Assembly: GCA_001805085.1 (NCBI GenBank)
Contig: MHEA01000109.1
Span: 8,289 to 15,135, forward strand
Source: Nitrospirae bacterium GWC2_57_9
GTDB taxonomy: Bacteria; Nitrospirota; UBA9217
DNA: 6,847 bases
Direction of reading: 5' to 3'
Shown here: positions 6,301-6,847 of the stretch, piece by piece
How positions within the stretch are numbered: position 1 is the stretch's first letter
Layout of the letters: every line of letters starts with the position of its first letter
Notes under the pieces: generated by a model
Told to the model about the DNA's origin: nothing
The model's database searches: none
What the model saw: the letters and a program-made list of their open reading frames with translations, nothing else
Program-made: the position numbers and the translations under genes

Positions 6301-6847
6301 GTACAGAAGCGAAAGGACGGCAGCCTGTACGAGGAGGAATGCACCTACTCGTGCGTGAAGAATTCGGCCGGCCAGATCATCAATTATATCTCGATAAAAC
6401 GGGATGTTACCGAAAAAGCGCGGCTCGAGAGCATTGCCCAGGCGGTGGATACGATGAACAATATCGGGTACATCTTCTCGGGAGTGAGCCACGAGATCGG
6501 GAACCCGATCAGCACGATCCGAATGATCCTCGACGGCATGAATAAAAACGGTCACGCCCTTTCCGGGAAGCAGCTCAAGGAGTGTATCGACCGTTTGATT
6601 GCGCAGGTGTCGAGAGTCCAATATCTTCTGACCACACTGAAAAACTATAATATGTACGAAAGCCTGCATCCGCAGAGCCTTCACGTCCCGTCGTTCCTGG
6701 AGAGCTTCCTGGGCATGGTAAGGCAGGACTTCGACGCGAAGCGGATCGTGATCGAGAGCTTCCTGGACCATGCGGCGAGGACCGTGTGCGCCGACCCGCG
6801 GGCGCTGCAGCAGGTGTTGCTGAACGTTCTCACCAACGCCTCGGACG
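3319..6847 (+). CDS. Multi-PAS cytoplasmic sensor histidine kinase, 3'-truncated
   Basis: The frame runs 1176 codons from the ATG without a stop and leaves the window. A basic, Ser/Lys-rich N-terminus (1-45) is followed by about seven PAS domains near residues 93-205, 256-371, 381-497, 507-619, 626-745, 795-911 and 918-1033. Most end in the usual DITERK-like motif (DIS 366, DITERK 491, DITERR 613, DITGRR 739, DITDRK 906, DVTEK 1029). Long coiled coils lie at about 205-258 and 742-800. HisKA follows with SGVSHEIGNPIST, where His1058 is the phosphoacceptor and Glu1059/Asn1062 form the ExxN phosphatase motif. The ATPase N-box LLNVLTNASD has Asn1169 and Asn1173; the G-boxes lie beyond the edge. 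No signal peptide or membrane segment is seen, so it senses in the cytoplasm; ligands are unknown. Any receiver domain or partner regulator would lie downstream. Confidence 0.95.
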   Translation, partial: MAKRTETTRSKSPQTASAASGKQADESLHPRKKAKKGNLSKINRDAESQLEELITPVAEAEESLCAIRHGNVDARPAQKPDGDQISTLKGAEQVYRVLVEEMNEGAVMTNADGTVLYCNRALTLILQIAPEKVMGSSLREYLAKESIPHFDRFISQSMRDRAKTEVTLRKASGLTVPVLLSGRILSPDIGVCRVSIIVTDLTVQKRAQEVVRLGRDELEAKFARRTEDLRAHQQELEAQNEELRAAQEELEASRLKYTELYESAPVGYFTLGGNGLIGEVNFAGANLLGVKKDSLINKPFSLFIESNADCAVFLNHCKEAVVKQLPRSCDIRLKRGNGSLFHANLQSVAVHDAGGKLVHIQTAVTDISVRKWAEDALRESEARYRSLVELSPDAVVVHAEEKFAYLNPAALELYGASDAGKIIGRHVLELVPPDDRLSLQSRIREISDRGLKAPLRQMKILRLDGRAVDVESTAVPITYQGKQALQFVIRDITERKRTESALKESDERFRLSLNSVPITVATLDRDLRYTWVYNTRHGFSVEQAMGKRADELLPPRDAAEVIRLQEQVLKSGIGARCEVEGFTRGAKWVYDAAAEPLRNEAGEITGLTWVVLDITERRQAEDALRQHEELLREYVRLLEYAPVLVRNIEGRIILWNSGMQKMYGYSPAEAINREYTNLLKTRFPQPLPDILATVLGKGRWEGELVHTTKKGRDIVVKSLWILHKNSEAKATAVIEINSDITGRRLAEEELRRLNEELESRVRERTHDLARTISTLQSEIDDRINAEEALRESQASLAKAQSVAHIGSWNLDLQTGKLTCSDELFRIFGLDPATRPAPEPVVEQVFHPEDWKKIRSGAQQHMKKLSQAQPQELLVSIADAKRVVWTEAKMVCDEKGKPLSVVGTVQDITDRKHEEEKLIRLVTAVEAAADALVVTDPVKGIIQYVNPAFEKMTGYARDEVVGRDLHFLDSGRHDQAFYRELRENLRTNGFWTGRLVQKRKDGSLYEEECTYSCVKNSAGQIINYISIKRDVTEKARLESIAQAVDTMNNIGYIFSGVSHEIGNPISTIRMILDGMNKNGHALSGKQLKECIDRLIAQVSRVQYLLTTLKNYNMYESLHPQSLHVPSFLESFLGMVRQDFDAKRIVIESFLDHAARTVCADPRALQQVLLNVLTNASD

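Noticed and set aside
5719..6771. 350-codon reading frame on the minus strand
   Set aside because: It lies entirely opposite the PAS6-HisKA part of the kinase, whose plus-strand frame carries unmistakable motifs. Long antisense frames are expected in GC-rich coding DNA. Its translation shows no recognisable domain.

Overview
The window is ordinary-looking bacterial chromosome, GC-rich in the genes (single 60-base lines inside the ATPase and the late kinase reach about 65-70% GC) with one AT-richer intergenic gap. All real genes are on the + strand. The gene set (a DUF89 phosphatase, a short TsaC/Sua5, a PIN-PhoH ATPase and a giant soluble multi-PAS histidine kinase with an HEIGNP H-box) recalls Desulfobacterota/Deltaproteobacteria or Nitrospirota. 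That placement comes from gene style, not from a marker gene, and is tentative. I see no rRNA, tRNA, CRISPR, IS element or phage gene.

Left block (1-2694): a 5'-truncated DUF89/ARMT1-like metal-dependent phosphatase ends at 670. It is followed by tsaC (threonylcarbamoyl-AMP synthase, 720-1325), the enzyme that starts tRNA t6A synthesis. A 16-codon reading frame spans the gap exactly, overlapping the first stop as TAATG and the next start as TGATG, so the two genes may be translationally coupled. A weak hairpin with a T-run and a good ribosome site then precede a PIN-PhoH protein (1378-2694), a predicted RNase/ATPase acting on RNA. The block reads as housekeeping: metabolite repair, tRNA modification and RNA handling.

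Middle (2695-3318): about 620 bases with no convincing gene, as low as about 28% GC on one line. It holds a 13-bp hairpin just after phoH, a repeated ATGCYGGCATTTTTT element, a terminator-like hairpin ending in T6, a possible promoter near 3058-3087, and a structured leader just before the kinase. Part of this leader resembles the 5' half of the GEMM (c-di-GMP-I) riboswitch aptamer, but the 3' half does not match well. A second hairpin of the leader ends four bases before the ribosome site.

Right block (3319-end): one uninterrupted reading frame of at least 1176 codons, running off the window. It encodes a cytoplasmic sensor histidine kinase with about seven PAS domains, two long coiled-coil linkers, a HisKA domain (His1058) and the start of the ATP-binding domain (N-box). 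Its cognate response regulator is not in view. No clearly novel system is evident. The leader RNA in front of the kinase is the part most worth testing.
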